Source: Cololabis saira (lineage: Eukaryota; Chordata; Actinopteri; Beloniformes; Belonidae). From it: 64,000 nt of DNA. Numbering within the stretch: position 1 is the first letter of the stretch; each line of letters begins with the position of its first letter. The notes under the pieces were generated by a model. It searched no databases, was not told the DNA's origin, and saw only the letters and a program-made list of their open reading frames with translations. The position numbers and the translations under genes were made by a program. Positions 1-11,300 of this stretch are shown here, one piece after another. The stretch lies in NCBI RefSeq assembly GCF_033807715.1, contig NC_084606.1:36274569-36338568 (forward strand). Direction: 5' to 3'.

Positions 1-1358
1 GGAACGTCTGCAAGAGGAACGTCTGCAGGGAGAACGTCTGCAGGAGGAACGTCTGCAGGAGGAACGTCTGCAGGAGGAACGTCCGCAAGAGGAACGTCCG
101 CAAGAGGAACGTCTGCAAGAGGAACGTCTGCAGGAGGAACGTCTGCAAGAGGAACGTCTGCAGGAGGAACGTCTGCAGGAGGAACGTCTGCAGGAGGAAC
201 GTCTGCAGGAGGAACGTCTGCAGGAAGAACGTCTGCAAGAGGAACGTCTGCAAGAGGAACGTCTGCAGGGGGAACGTCTGCAGGAGGAACGTCTGCAGGG
301 GGAACGTCTGCAGGAGGAACGTCTGCAAGAGGAACGTCTGCAGGAGGAACGTCTGCAGGAGGAACGTCTGCAGGGGGAACGTCTGCAGGGGGAACGTCTG
401 CAGGAAGAACGTCTGCAAGAGGAACGTCTGCAAGAGGAACATCTGCAGGAGGAACGTCTGCAAGTGGAACGTCTGCAAGAGGAACGTCTGCAAGAGGAAC
501 GTCTGCAAGAGGAACGTCTGCAGGAGGAACGTCTGCAGGAGGAACGTCTGCAGGAGGAACGTCTGCAGGAGGAACGTCTGCAAGAGGAACGTCTGCAAGA
601 GGAACGTCTGCAGGAGGAACGTCTGCAGGAGGAACGTCTGCAGGAGGAACGTCTGCAAGAGGAACGTCTGCAAGAGGAACGTCTGCAAGAGGAACGTCTG
701 CAGGAGGAACGTCTGCAGGAGGAACGTCTGCAGGAAGAACGTCTGCAAGAGGAACGTCTGCAAGAGGAACGTCTGCAGGAGGAACGTCTGCAAGTGGAAC
801 GTCTGCAAGAGGAACGTCTGCAAGAGGAACGTCTGCAAGAGGAACGTCTGCAAGAGGAACGTCTGCAGGAGGAACGTCTGCAGGGGGAACGTCTGCAGGG
901 GGAACGTCTGCAGGAGGAACGTCTGCAAGAGGAACGTCTGCAGGAGGAACGTCTGCAGGGGGAACGTCTGCAGGGGGAACGTCTGCAGGAGGAACGTCTA
1001 CAAGAGGAACGTCTGCAAGAGGAACGTCTGCAGGGAGAACGTCTGCAGGAGGAACGTCTGCAGGAGGAACGTCTGCAGGAGGAACGTCCGCAAGAGGAAC
1101 GTCCGCAAGAGGAACGTCTGCAAGAGGAACGTCTGTAGGAGGAACGTCTGCAAGAGGAACATCTGCAGGAGGAACGTCTGCAGGAGGAACGTCTGCAGGA
1201 GGAACGTCTGCAGGAGGAACGTCTGCAGGAAGAACGTCTGCAAGAGGAACGTCTGCAAGAGGAACGTCTGCAGGGGGAACGTCTGCAGGAGGAACGTCTG
1301 CAGGAGGAACGTCTGCAGGGGGAACGTCTGCAGGAGGAACGTCTGCAGGAGGAACGTC

Positions 1359-1359
<1 letters not shown>
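1..1359. repeat. 15-bp minisatellite, about 90 copies
   Basis: Uninterrupted head-to-tail array of a 15-bp unit of the form GGAACGTCTGCAGGA. Variants are mostly A/G at the last positions, and many units carry a PstI-type CTGCAG. The window opens inside the array, so its true length is unknown. One frame reads as repeated ERLQE pentapeptides, but with scattered stops, no splice signals and no flanking unique coding sequence, so I treat it as non-coding. Confidence 0.97.
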
Positions 1360-1456
<97 letters not shown>

Positions 1457-1467
1457 CATATATATAC
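1360..1467. repeat. (TA)n microsatellite
   Basis: About 100 bp of alternating TA abutting the 15-bp minisatellite, ending in TACATACA-type imperfect units. Confidence 0.97.
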
Positions 1468-1794
1468 TAACCTAATCACAGAAGCTTAATAACATAAACA
1501 TAACTATCATGCAAATCACTGAGATGTCGAAATCCGTTTATTTCCGTCTGGGTCTCGGTCAATCTATGCTACACAGTCCCCTCCTTTATCAGATGTTCAA
1601 TATTTTCTTTACATGCAAATAAAGTGTGAGTGTGATTTCACAGATGTGTCAATGGTTGCTGCTGTCTGCAGTCGACGTGTCTTTGAGGTCCCAAACTATA
1701 TCCTGGATCTGTTAGGCTCATGTTAGCAACTACACATCTCCTGTTTCAACACTTTTATTTGCAAGTTGAACTTTAATTTATCTTGCAGTGTCGG

Positions 1795-2045
1795 GGAAAC
1801 CTTGTTTCACTGGATGTATGAAGACCTCGACCCTGACCTCTGAAAGTCGTGAAGGTCATGGTCGAGCGCACAGATGAGAAATCCATTTTCATTTATTCAC
1901 TGAGGTTCTTTTGCGGTCCAACAGCTTCCTCCTGCAGACCAGCTACTCGGCACACTCCAGGAACCTCCTGTTTGTGGTGTGTGCTGAATAAAGACACAGG
2001 GACGTATCGCTGCGTCTCTGCTGGGTTTGATAAAGATCAGATCTG
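1795..2045 (+). pseudogene. possible immunoglobulin-domain relic
   Basis: One plus-strand frame contains NKDTGTYRCVSAG, which matches the D-x-G-x-Y-x-C end of an Ig V/C2-type domain. Just upstream a different frame reads TSYSAHSRNLLF, typical of the preceding strands of such a domain. The two are joined only across a frame change, and stops occur on both sides. An acceptor-like TTATCTTGCAG precedes the region at about 1790. What is seen is a short Ig-like signature in broken frames; that it was once an Ig exon is inference. The surrounding 1468-2470 shows no other recognisable feature. Confidence 0.25.
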
Positions 2046-2470
2046 CACAAAACCAGCTTTTCCTTGCCAGTGCATCCCCTTGAAGTCCCGTGGAAAGCTT
2101 CCTCTGTTTATTCCAGTTAGAAACACGTGAGCGTGAGTATCAGGTCAGGATACGCGCCAGCTTTTTCCATGTCAAGACTTCAAGCAGTCGTTTCAGGACA
2201 GCTCGTGGGACATTCAGGAGAGTAAAGTCAAATCCGTCAGAGGCGAGGGGAAGTGTTCCTGCGTCTGGTAGCTCTCACTGTCCTGCCGGCGTAAACAGCT
2301 GTGGAAGCAGCGCCGCGTGACTCATGACAGGTATGTCGTTTCCCTTCATCGTCCTAAACATTCACGAGTTCCTGGATGTGGACGAGCTTTAAATCAGCAC
2401 AATGTAACTTTCAGCTTTTGTTGAGTTTGGAAGCTCCTTTGGACAAAAGCGGTAGTGCTTTACCAGAAAG

Positions 2471-2489
2471 AACTACATTTCCCATGAGC
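2471..2489 (+). promoter_or_regulatory. ZNF143/THAP11-type promoter motif
   Basis: AACTACATTTCCCATGAGC closely matches the ACTACAnTTCCCA-type motif bound by ZNF143, known from many vertebrate TATA-less promoters. It lies about 120 bp upstream of a candidate start codon followed directly by a splice donor. No TATA box is evident. Confidence 0.45.
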
Positions 2490-2608
2490 ACCAGCGCGTA
2501 CTGCCGGAAAACTCCTGTCCCCGTCGCTGCGTTTGTTTTGATAGTGAATGAAATTAGACAGGACGGACTTTCAACACTACTTTTCTGTTTTCAGCGGTCG
2601 TTTGCAGG

Positions 2609-4203
2609 ATGGATAGTGAAGAGGTAATGTATCTATTTTTGGCAGAAAATATAATATGAGGATGTTGAAAATCACTAAGTTCAACTTGGTTTTATTAAGT
2701 TGTTTCAGCGAGATAATGCGCCTACAAACTCATACGCTCTGCACCTTTTTCCTGTCACGTTTTTTTCCTTCCTTCCTTCCTTCCTTCCTTCCTTCCTTCC
2801 TTCCTTCCTTCCTTCCTTCCTTCCTTCCTTCCTTCCTTCCTTCCTTCCTTCCTTCCTTCCTTCCTTCCTTCCTTCCTTCCTTCCTTCCTTCCTTCCTTCC
2901 TTCCTTCCTTCCTTCCTTCATCTTTTCCCCTTCTTTCCTTCTTTCCTCCTGCTCTCTCCTTCCTCTTTTCTCCCTTCCTTCCTTCCTTCCTTCCTTCCTT
3001 CCTTCCTTCCTTCCTTCCTTCCTTCCTTCCTTCCTTCCTTCCTTCCTTCCTTCCTTCCTTCCTTCCTTCCTTCCTTCCTTCCTTCCTTCCTCCTGCTCTC
3101 TCCTTCCTTCTTCCCTTCCTCTTTTCTCCCTTCCTTCCTTCTTTCCTTGTTTTCTCTCTTCCTTCCTTCTTTTCTTGTTTTCTCCCTTCCTTCCTTCTTT
3201 TCCCCCTTCCTTCCTTCTTTCCTTCCTTCCTTCTTCCCTTCCTCTTTTCTCCCTTCCTTCCTTCCTTCTTTTCTCCCTTCCTTCCTTCTTTCCTTGTTTT
3301 CTCTCTTCCTTCCTTCTTTTCCCCCTTCCTTCCTTCCTTCCTTCCTTCCTTCCTTCCTTCCTTCCTTCCTTCCTTCCTTCCTTCCTTCCTTCCTTCCTTC
3401 ATCTTTTCCCCGTCTTTCCTTCTTTCCTCCTGCTCTCTCCTTCCTCTTTTCTCCCTTCCTTCCTTCCTTCCTTCCTTCCTTCCTTCCTTCCTTCCTTCCT
3501 TCCTTCCTTCCTCCCTCCCTCCCTCCCTCCCTCCCTCCCTCCCTCCCTTCCTTCCTTCCTTCCTTCCTTCCTTCCTTCCTTCCTTCCTTCCTTCCTTCCT
3601 TCCTTCCTTCCTTCCTTCCTTCCTTCCTTCCTTCCTTCCTTCCTCCTGCTCTCTCCTTCCTTCTTCCCTTCCTCTTTTCTCCCTTCCTTCCTTCTTTCCT
3701 TGTTTTCTCCCTTCCTTCCTTCTTTTCCCCCTTCCTTCCTTCTTTCCTTCCTTCCTTCTTCCCTTCCTCCTTTCTCCCTTCCTTCCTTCTTCCCTTCCTC
3801 TTTTCTCCCTTCCTTCCTTCTTTCCTTGTTTTCTCCCTTCCTTCCTTCCTTCCTTCCTTCCTTCCTTCCTTCCTTCCTTCCTTCCTTCCTTCCTTCCTTC
3901 CTTCCTTCCTTCCTTCCTTCCTTCCTTCCTTCCTTCCTTCCTTCCTTCCTTCCTTCCTTCCTTCCTTCCTTCCTTCCTTTCTTCCTCCCTTCCTTCCTTC
4001 CTTCCTTCCTTCTTTCTTTTTTCCCTTCCTTCCTTCTTTAGAGGGATTTGGTCATAAATTAGTAGTCCAACAAACTTACTGACAAAATAAAAAAATACTT
4101 TATAACCTGTGAATAACTGAATGCCATTCCTTATATTTTGCAGATCAGCCCTCACAATTTTACAGTTCTCAGGAAAAATACTAGAACCCAAGACGAATCC
4201 CCT
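2609..4203 (+). CDS. putative first two coding exons of an unidentified plus-strand gene
   Basis: Candidate exon 1 codes M-D-S-E-E from ATG 2609 to 2623 and is followed by the donor GTAATG. Candidate exon 2 is 4144-4203 (20 codons, ISPHNFTVLRKN..., ending DESP). It sits between the acceptor TATATTTTGCAG and the donor GTATGT, and joins exon 1 in phase 0. The intron between them is almost entirely the CCTT tract. Support comes from the upstream ZNF143-type motif and two good donors. Against it, the coding signal is only 25 codons, no confident third exon is found before the convergent zcchc4 3' end, and I recognise no family. Another acceptor (about 4314) gives a short frame that soon stops. 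Confidence 0.3.
2762..4040. repeat. 1.3-kb (CCTT)n polypyrimidine tract
   Basis: Almost pure CCTT/TTCC tetranucleotide with degenerate TTTTCTCC and CCCT-rich interruptions that recur in blocks of about 150-250 bp, suggesting secondary amplification of larger units. Long open frames on both strands (SFLP, KEGR repeats) are artefacts of the four-base repeat. Unlike the two GGAA tracts further right, no TTAA-flanked terminal repeats are seen. Confidence 0.97.
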
Positions 4204-4751
4204 GTATGTGAAAACATTCTAATGTTGATTCTTATTGAACATAGAACTCTACATTTACATTTGTATCATAACAATTCTGTCTCTCTTGTCGGACATCCCT
4301 CCTCGTCTTTCAGCTCACGCCAGCGAGTGAACGCCGGAACAATGTTTATTCTTGACCGGGCATTTAGCTTGTTACTCTCCCGCTTTCTTTTTTCTCCTCC
4401 TCCGATAAAACTTTTATTTTCTTGGGTTGTTCCGCTGCTTGGGCCATGATACCAGCTTCTGCTGAGCTCTGCGCTCCACGTCCCGCTCAGCTTTGGTCTG
4501 GACTACGTATCGGGAAGGAGGGGGAAGTGACGTATGCCGTAAAGCAGTCAAAGCTGTAAAAATGTGTAGTTTTTTAGTGTGGCAGGGTTCCTACCATGCT
4601 CCTCAAAGTTACATAGTGCCAGTGAAGGCGATACAGACCCCTCAGACCAGGACAGAGGTTCATTAAACCTGTTGGAAGTTGATGTTCCATCACAATGATG
4701 ATGATGAAATATTAGATTAAGGTGGAAAAGTTACATAGTGCCGCTTTAAAG

Positions 4752-4853
4752 TCTGCTGGACTCCAGCTCCGACTCCAGCTCTGAGCAGCGCTGCCCCCCG
4801 GTGGCCGAACACGAGCAGGACGTCCAGGTGGACCTGCAGGAGCCTCAGCTCCA
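4752..4853. repeat. 102-bp duplicated segment, copy 1
   Basis: Nearly identical (about 95%) in the same orientation to 6357-6458. It starts at TCTGCTGGACTCCAGCTCCG and ends at CCTCAGCTCC. One frame is open in both copies (LLDSSSDSSSEQ...). The adjacent phrase GTTACATAGTGCC occurs twice at 4610-4745, suggesting this is part of a dispersed repeat rather than an exon. Confidence 0.75.
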
Positions 4854-5013
4854 GCTCCGTCTCCTCTCCAGCAGACAGAAGCAGCTAATCTGGTCCTGTC
4901 AGGGTTGAACCACATCAGTACCGATGGTTAACGGGTTTTCACCCATGGGAGATATCCAGATAGCGCCAGCTATCGGCTGCGTCTGACATCATCACCAGTA
5001 CTGGAGTTGTAAA

Positions 5014-5690
5014 AAAATAAATCAGGGGGGGTGGTGGATTTGATCATATGGGGACAGATAATTTGTGCTGATTACAAATAATATAATATATTACAAATAA
5101 TAGCAGTGACCAAAACACCTGCAGAAATACTGCAGGAATGACATAGCAGCAGTTAAATGCAGCCTTCTGTAAGCTTTAAATATCCACTGGGCTTACATCA
5201 AATACATCAAAACACAACAATAAAAAACACTTTTCTGAACTTATCAATATGACTCTGTCCTTCACAGGATAAGTAACATGGATCACTGCAAAAACTCAAA
5301 ATCTTAACAAGAATATTTGTCATATTTCTAGTTAAAATGTCCCATTTTAGTAAAAAAAACATAACATTACACTTAAAAAAGGGAAACACTGGAAAAAACA
5401 ACAATTTTCACCTGTTTCAAGTAGATTTTCACTTGAAATAAGTAGAAAAATCTGCCAGTGGAACAATATTTTTTTGCTTGTAATGAGAAGATAAATCTTG
5501 TCCCACTGGCAGATTTTTCTACTTATTTCAAGTGAAAATTTACTTGAAACAGGTGAAAATTGTCAAATAAGTTATTTTTCTGGTGTTATTTTTCTGGTGA
5601 TGACTCTAAATGTTGAAATAGCAGTAAAACCACATTCATTTATGAAATGACATAAGGGATGGAAAGGAGGGATGGCAGTTTTACAGGGGG
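5014..5690 (+). mobile_element. palindromic MITE-type element A, copy 1
   Basis: The core is a long hairpin. 5405-5463 (CACCTGTTTCAAGTAG... to CTGCCAGTGG) is the reverse complement of 5506-5567, with a loop of about 40 nt. The outer parts, including runs such as GGGGGGATGATTTGGACC, recur in reverse complement at 8425-9355. It lies beyond the 3' end of zcchc4. No coding capacity, so a non-autonomous DNA element of unknown superfamily. Confidence 0.7.
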
Positions 5691-5774
5691 ATGATTTGGA
5701 CCGTTTTTATTTCAGGGGGGGATGATTTGGACCTTTTTTATTTCTGGGGGGATGATTTGGACAACTCAACTATA

Positions 5775-6347
5775 GTACTGGTCATCACACTACAGGCCAC
5801 CGATTGGTCGGGGGGTTGGAGTCAGACGTCTGAGTCAGGAGGAGGAAATCAGAGAAAGAGACTCTGACGGATTCTGGTTCATTTTATTCCACCAGCAATA
5901 GCAGCAAAAGCCTATTTGATGATCCAACTCTGAGGGTCAGATGTTCATAAACCTGGTGCTGAGGAGAGAATCAAAAATGGATCTAGACGGAGATAAGGAA
6001 CGACCAGATCCACCAGGAGCTCTGTCTCTTCATAGCTGCTCACGGCTCCAGATGACTTTTCAGCAGCACAGAGACAAACTAACAAAATTAAAAAAGCATC
6101 GGCACTTGAAGCTTCTTTCACTCTCATTATTTAACTTGATATCAACACAAGTCACAGACCCAGCAGCACATCTATCATCTCCTCCAGGTTCTACATCTTT
6201 ACTGTTGTTGTCTTCTTCCTTTAGATACACAATCAAATACGTCACAGCAGCTTCTCCAACCTCCTACTTCTGCTCCAGGTGGATTGTTATGAGAAAAAAC
6301 CAGGCTGAGTTGAGATGAGTAGAGCTGAGTAGGTTCTAGTGGAAATG
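5775..6347 (-). mobile_element. dispersed DNA element B, partial copy
   Basis: Shares about 550 bp in opposite orientation with 9928-10500 and about 120 bp with 25316-25560. Landmarks are GATTGGTCGGGGGGTTGGAG and the terminus CTGAGTAGGTTCTAGTGGAAA. Short open frames inside are not conserved between copies. Confidence 0.7.
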
Positions 6348-6356
6348 GGTCATTAC

Positions 6357-6458
6357 TCTGCTGGACTCCAGCTCCGACTCCAGCTCTGAGCAGTGCTGCC
6401 CCCAGGTGGACAAACACGAGCAGGACGTCCAGGTGGACCTGCAGGAGCCTCAGCTCCT
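6357..6458. repeat. 102-bp duplicated segment, copy 2
   Basis: Second copy of the 4752-4853 segment, same strand, directly next to the end of element B. Confidence 0.75.
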
Positions 6459-6540
6459 GGAATGACCCTGGGTGGTTTCAGAGTGAGAACTCCTCCATCT
6501 GAGCCGTTAACAATTCTGTAATTCTACTACTGTCATTTAG

Positions 6541-6660
6541 CAGATGCTTTTATCCAAAGCCACTTACATCTGAGAGAACACAAGCACAAAATCACATAGG
6601 AGGTCCAGCTGGAACATACTGGTCAGACTGCTGAGAGTCCAGTTGGACACAGGTGCTGTC
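6541..6660. repeat. common teleost dispersed repeat fragment
   Basis: Contains ATTTAGCAGATGCTTTTATC followed by CCAAAGCCACTTACAT, a phrase I recognise as a very frequent teleost retroelement-derived tail. Family not assigned. Confidence 0.55.
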
Positions 6661-6674
6661 ATGTTAGTGCTAGA

Positions 6675-6686
6675 ATATATATATAT

Positions 6687-6737
<51 letters not shown>

Positions 6738-6757
6738 TATATATATATATATATATC
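6675..6757. repeat. (TA)n microsatellite
   Basis: Alternating TA with GATA interruptions, followed by a T-rich stretch. Confidence 0.95.
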
Positions 6758-7089
6758 TTTTTTTTGTTTGTTTTGTTTTATAAGAAAGCTACATCTAAGA
6801 AGACACCATCTTGTCGTAAGTGCATGCTAGTAGATGCAGAAGTGCAGCACCGCAGGTGTTTGGAGTCCGGACGCTCCTCTTCCTCTTTGGTCCACAGCTC
6901 ATTTCTGTTTCAAATCTGTTTTTTTAATTATTTTTCACAATGAATATAAAAGTAACAATGGTACATTGAGAATGTATATCACAACCATAACAGAAACAAA
7001 AATACCCCCCACTGAAGGTTGTGCTGGTGTTGTGTAGGTTCAGATCGTGTCAAAATTGTGTTATCTTACAAAACATACCAAAGAGAAGA

Positions 7090-7550
7090 AAGAAAATGAT
7101 CTTGGAATCTTGAGGTCGTACAGTGAACGACAAGTTTATGTATAAAAAGAAAGAAGACGGGACTATCAACAAGAACACAGTGATTTGTACATTTGGTAAA
7201 AAATAATGTTCCTATCAGCGGAGCTGCTCCAGCCTGAATTATCATTTAAACACTAAACATGTCCAGAAAAGTTCCACTGTAAACGTTACAGTTACTAGTA
7301 CTTGAATTACTGTATTGAGTCAGCTTTAGTTTTAAGTTTGAATTGAGTCTGCTTAAGTGTCTATTTGAGACTCAGCCTTATTTTATTTCTGAATTTTATT
7401 GCATGGCATTTTTGAATAATTCACCTGGCCTAATTGGTTTGCCCACGTGCTTGAGCTTTTTCTTTTGAATTTCATTTATGTAACACTTCACCAATAAAAA
7501 TGTGGATTTTAAATCTTCTCTTCTTAGTGTTTCAATTGATTAGTCATGCA
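7090..7550. mobile_element. hAT-like DNA element fragment
   Basis: Very similar in the same orientation to 26520-26943, including CAGCGGAGCTGCTCCAGCCT and the terminal CCAATAAAAATGTGGATTTyAAATCTTCTCTTC. Assignment to hAT rests on the companion copy starting with AGGGCTGTCAGTTTAGCGCA, a phrase typical of a fish hAT family. 7551-8080 is AT-rich sequence with homopolymer runs and no recognisable gene. Confidence 0.55.
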
Positions 7551-7904
7551 CTGCAATCTTGCAATGGCCTAGAATTCTAATTCTTTATTTGGAGAATTTC
7601 AGCAGATATGCAATTAAAATGCAATTAATAAGATTAATTAATTATAAATCCTGTAATTAGATTTTCTTTTGTATAGATATCTTTATTGAGGGCAATAAAA
7701 AAGAAAAAAAATAAGATTTACAATAACAATATAATTATCAATACCCCCCCCCCTTTTTTTTTTAACTTTTCATAATATTAAACAAAAATAAATAAATAAT
7801 AATAAAAGAGGAAAAAAAAAAATACATTTAAAAAAATATATAGATTAATTTTTTTTAATCGCCTGACCCCTTAGAGCTCATTTCTTCTCAAGATAATGAT
7901 AAAC

Positions 7905-7942
<38 letters not shown>

Positions 7943-8103
7943 TAATGATAAACCTGAAACACTGAGCCCGGAGACGCGGCACGGCGAGTGTTCAGGCCCG
8001 CTGGCGTCCAGCTCTGGTGTCCTGCAATCCAGTGCCCTGAAACCGTCCATCACGGACTTCCTTCATTGCTCACAAGGAAAGCCGACTCGTGTTATATTCA
8101 AGA

Positions 8104-8109
8104 TTTATT
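8104..8109 (-). terminator. AATAAA polyadenylation signal of zcchc4
   Basis: AATAAA on the minus strand, 140 nt after the zcchc4 stop codon and just past the minisatellite. It is the first canonical signal downstream. Confidence 0.65.
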
Positions 8110-8160
8110 TTGCTCAGACAACAGTAAACACGGTTAATGAAAGAGAAGCCTCCGTGGCAG

Positions 8161-8260
8161 CGTGGAGGTCACACCGCCGGCGTGGAGGTCACACCGCCGG
8201 CGTGGAGGTCACACCGCCGGCGTGGAGGTCACACCGCCGGCGTGGAGGTCACACCGCCGG
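8161..8260. repeat. 20-bp minisatellite, five perfect copies, containing the zcchc4 stop
   Basis: Five identical copies of CGTGGAGGTCACACCGCCGG. On the minus strand every unit contains a TGA; the first one met by the zcchc4 reading frame is its stop (8249-8251). The other four units form the start of the 3' UTR. Confidence 0.97.
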
Positions 8261-8369
8261 AGCAGACGCCCTCTTGGCCCGGCGAGCTGCCCCAGACTTC
8301 CTCTTGTTCTTCATCTTCAGAGGATGAGGGGAAGCGTTCCTGCCAGCGTGTTTGGATTTAGGCCCAGGA
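8249..8369 (-). CDS. zcchc4: zcchc4 exon 13: basic tail and stop
   Basis: After acceptor TTCCCTCAG, 39 codons end in a Lys/Arg-rich tail ([18 protein letters not shown]). The stop TGA is supplied by the 20-bp minisatellite. The basic tail resembles the Lys/Arg-rich end of the human protein in character, not in detail. Confidence 0.9.
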
Positions 8370-11300
8370 CTGAGGGAACAAGACACAGGAGTCACAGTCG
8401 AGTTGATGAGGGGGGATGAGGGGGATGGCATCCCCCCCTGAAATAAAAATGGTCCAAATCATCCCCCCTGTAAAACTGTCATCCCTCCTTTCCATCCCTT
8501 ATGTCATTTCATCAATGAATGTGGTTTTACTGCTATTTCAACATTTAGAGTCATCACCAGAAAAATAACACCAGAAAAATAACTTATTTGACAATTTTCA
8601 CCTGTTTCAAGTACATTTTCACTTGAAATAAGTAGAAAAATCTGCCAGTGGGACAAGATTTATCTTCTCATTACAAACAAAAAAATCTTGTTCCACTGGC
8701 AGATTTTTCTACTTATTTTAAGTGAAAATCTACTTGAAACAGGTGAAAATTGTTGTTTTTTTACGAAAATGAGACATTTTAACTAGAAATAAGACAAATA
8801 TTCTTGTTAGGATTGTGAGTTTTTGCAGTGATCCATTTTACTTATCCTGTGAAGGACAGAGTCATACGGAAGAATATTAGAGCCAGGCCAGAGAAAAAAA
8901 ATTTGAGAGTGGAAGATTTTTTTTTTATTGTGCACTTTGAGCACTTTTTTCTCAACATTTCGACTTTTTTTTTCGACATTGACTTTTTTCTCGAAATTAA
9001 ACTTTAATCTTGACATTTTCCTCAACATTTCGACTTTTTTCACGAAGTGCATAATGAAAAAAAAATATTCTTCCTCTAAAATATTTTTATTTTTCTCCTT
9101 CTGGCCCTAATACTCTTCTGTAGTCATATTGATAAGTTCAGAAAAGTGTTTTTTATTGTTGTGTTTTGATGTATTAGATGTAAGCCCAGTGGATATTTAA
9201 AGCTTACAGAAGGCTGCATTTAACTGCTGCTATGTCATTCCTGCAGTATTTCTGCAGCTGTTTTGGTCACTGCTATTATTTGTAATATATTATATTATTT
9301 GTAATCAGCACAAATTATCTGTCCCCATATGATCAAATCCACCATCCCCCCTGATTTATTTTTACTACTGCCTGTACTAGATGAAGGGCGGGGGTGTTAC
9401 CTGGTGTGGTGCTTCATGAGCGGGCAGCCCCTGCGTTTGTGCTTCAGGCTGCCGCAGGTGAAGCAGCCCTGGGGGGCCCCGGCGGGGCCACAGGGGTGGT
9501 CCGGCAGGGCGCAGCGCCCACACGACCCGCAGTGTCTCCAGGCTGGGGGGAAGGAAAGGGAAAGTCAGGAAAGCTGGCCGTTGATGTGGGAGGGAAATCA
9601 GAGTTGAGCTCAGGTCACCTACATGGTTTGACACATCTGCTGCACGAGGAGCAGTGCTTCCACTCACGGCCGTCCTGCACACACCGGGAGAGAAACACGA
9701 GCTGTAACTCCGACTGAAGCTGATGATGCACCGGCGTCTGGAGCGGCGGGTCTTACCTTGGAAGGGCAGAGGTCGCACTTGGCACAATGTTTGTTCAGCG
9801 AGCAAACGTATCTGTCACACGCGGCGCAAAACCTGGAGAGACAAGAGCAACGTTCATCACTGCTCAGGCGTTTAGGGGGGGGGGGGGGGTTCTCTCCACG
9901 CTGCTGAGATGCTGCACATCTAATGCTGCGTTTCCACCAGCACCTACTCGGCTCTACTCAACTCAACTCAGCCTGGTTTTTTCTCATAACAATTCACCTG
10001 GAGCAGAAGTAGGAGGTTGTAGAGAAGCTGCTGTGACGTATTTGATTGTGTGATATAAACGAAGAAGACAACAACACTAAAGATGTAGAATGTGTGTTCA
10101 ATATCAAGTTAAAAAATGAGAGAGAGAAACTTCAAGCAGCAATGCTTTTTTTTTGTTTGTTTGTTTGTCTCTGCGCTGCTGAAAAGTCAGCTGGAGCCGT
10201 GAGCAGCTATGAAGAGACAGAGCTCCTGGTAGATCTGGTCGTTCCTTATCTCCGTCTAGATCCTTTTTTAATTCTCTCCTCAGCACCAGGTTTATGAACA
10301 TCTGCACCTCAGAGTTGGATCATGAAACAGACTTTTGCTGCCATTGCTGGTTGAATAAAATGAACCAGAATCCGTCAGAGTTGCTCTTTCTCTGATTTCC
10401 TCCTCCTGACTCAGACGTCTGACTCCAACCCCCCGACCAATCGGTGGTCTGTAGAGTGATGATGTCAGATACAGCTGACTCAGCAGCTTAGAACCTCGGC
10501 AGAATACCGTATTTTGGCCACCATTAGGCGCATATAAACGTCTTTTTTTTTTTTTAAATGTGCCGTGCGCCCAATGACGCAATGCGCCCATTGTATTATA
10601 GTAAAGGCTGATTTATGGTTCTGCGTTACACCAACGCAGAGCCTACGGCGTAGGTTACGTGGCGACGTGCACTGTACCCTACGGCGTATGGTGCACGTCA
10701 ACTTAACGCGGATCCATAAGGCGGACGTAGTAGGGACCACCATGAAAGGGGGAAGGGGAGCGCGTAGGGATGGGAATTGATAAGATTTTTTCGATTCCGA
10801 TTCTCTTATCGATTCTGCTTATCGATTTGATTCTTTATCGATTCTCTTATCGATTCTCATTTGGAAAAAAGGAGAAGAAACAATTTTAGTATCAACTTTG
10901 TTTTAATAAAACAAAGTTGATACTAAAATTGTTTCTTTGTTTCAATTTCTTTGTTTCTCCGATCTTTTTTGTTCAAAGATATAAAACTTTTATATCTTTG
11001 AACAAAAAAGATATAATGAGGTGTTAAGACGCCCCCAGCCTTAGGCTCCTCGATGTTGCCAGGGGGTCCCCACAAAATGATTTCTAATATACAGTAAAAT
11101 ATGTATTTAATATAAAATAATAATAATAAAATAAATATCTGTAGAAAATAACGAAAAACAACAAATTATTTTGTGGCAATTACACAAGAATGTCCAGTAA
11201 CATGTTCAACACCACAAACTTAGTCACTGCTGGTAACATTCATCTATTCTGGCCTGATACTCTTCCCTGCCTTGAAAGGAGAAGTTAGCGGTAGAAGCTC

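Noticed and set aside
464..1138. ERLQE-repeat open frame in the 15-bp minisatellite
   Set aside because: Open only because the unit is a multiple of three; stops occur elsewhere in the array, and there is no splice or promoter context.
2656..4191. Very long open frames on both strands through the CCTT tract
   Set aside because: A tetranucleotide repeat free of stop triplets is open in all frames; the translations are pure SFLP or KEGR repeats with no independent coding signal.
5014..10500. One giant palindrome made of the A and B element pairs
   Set aside because: A and B occur in the same left-to-right order on both sides although each is inverted, which a single inverted duplication cannot give; they are independent insertions.
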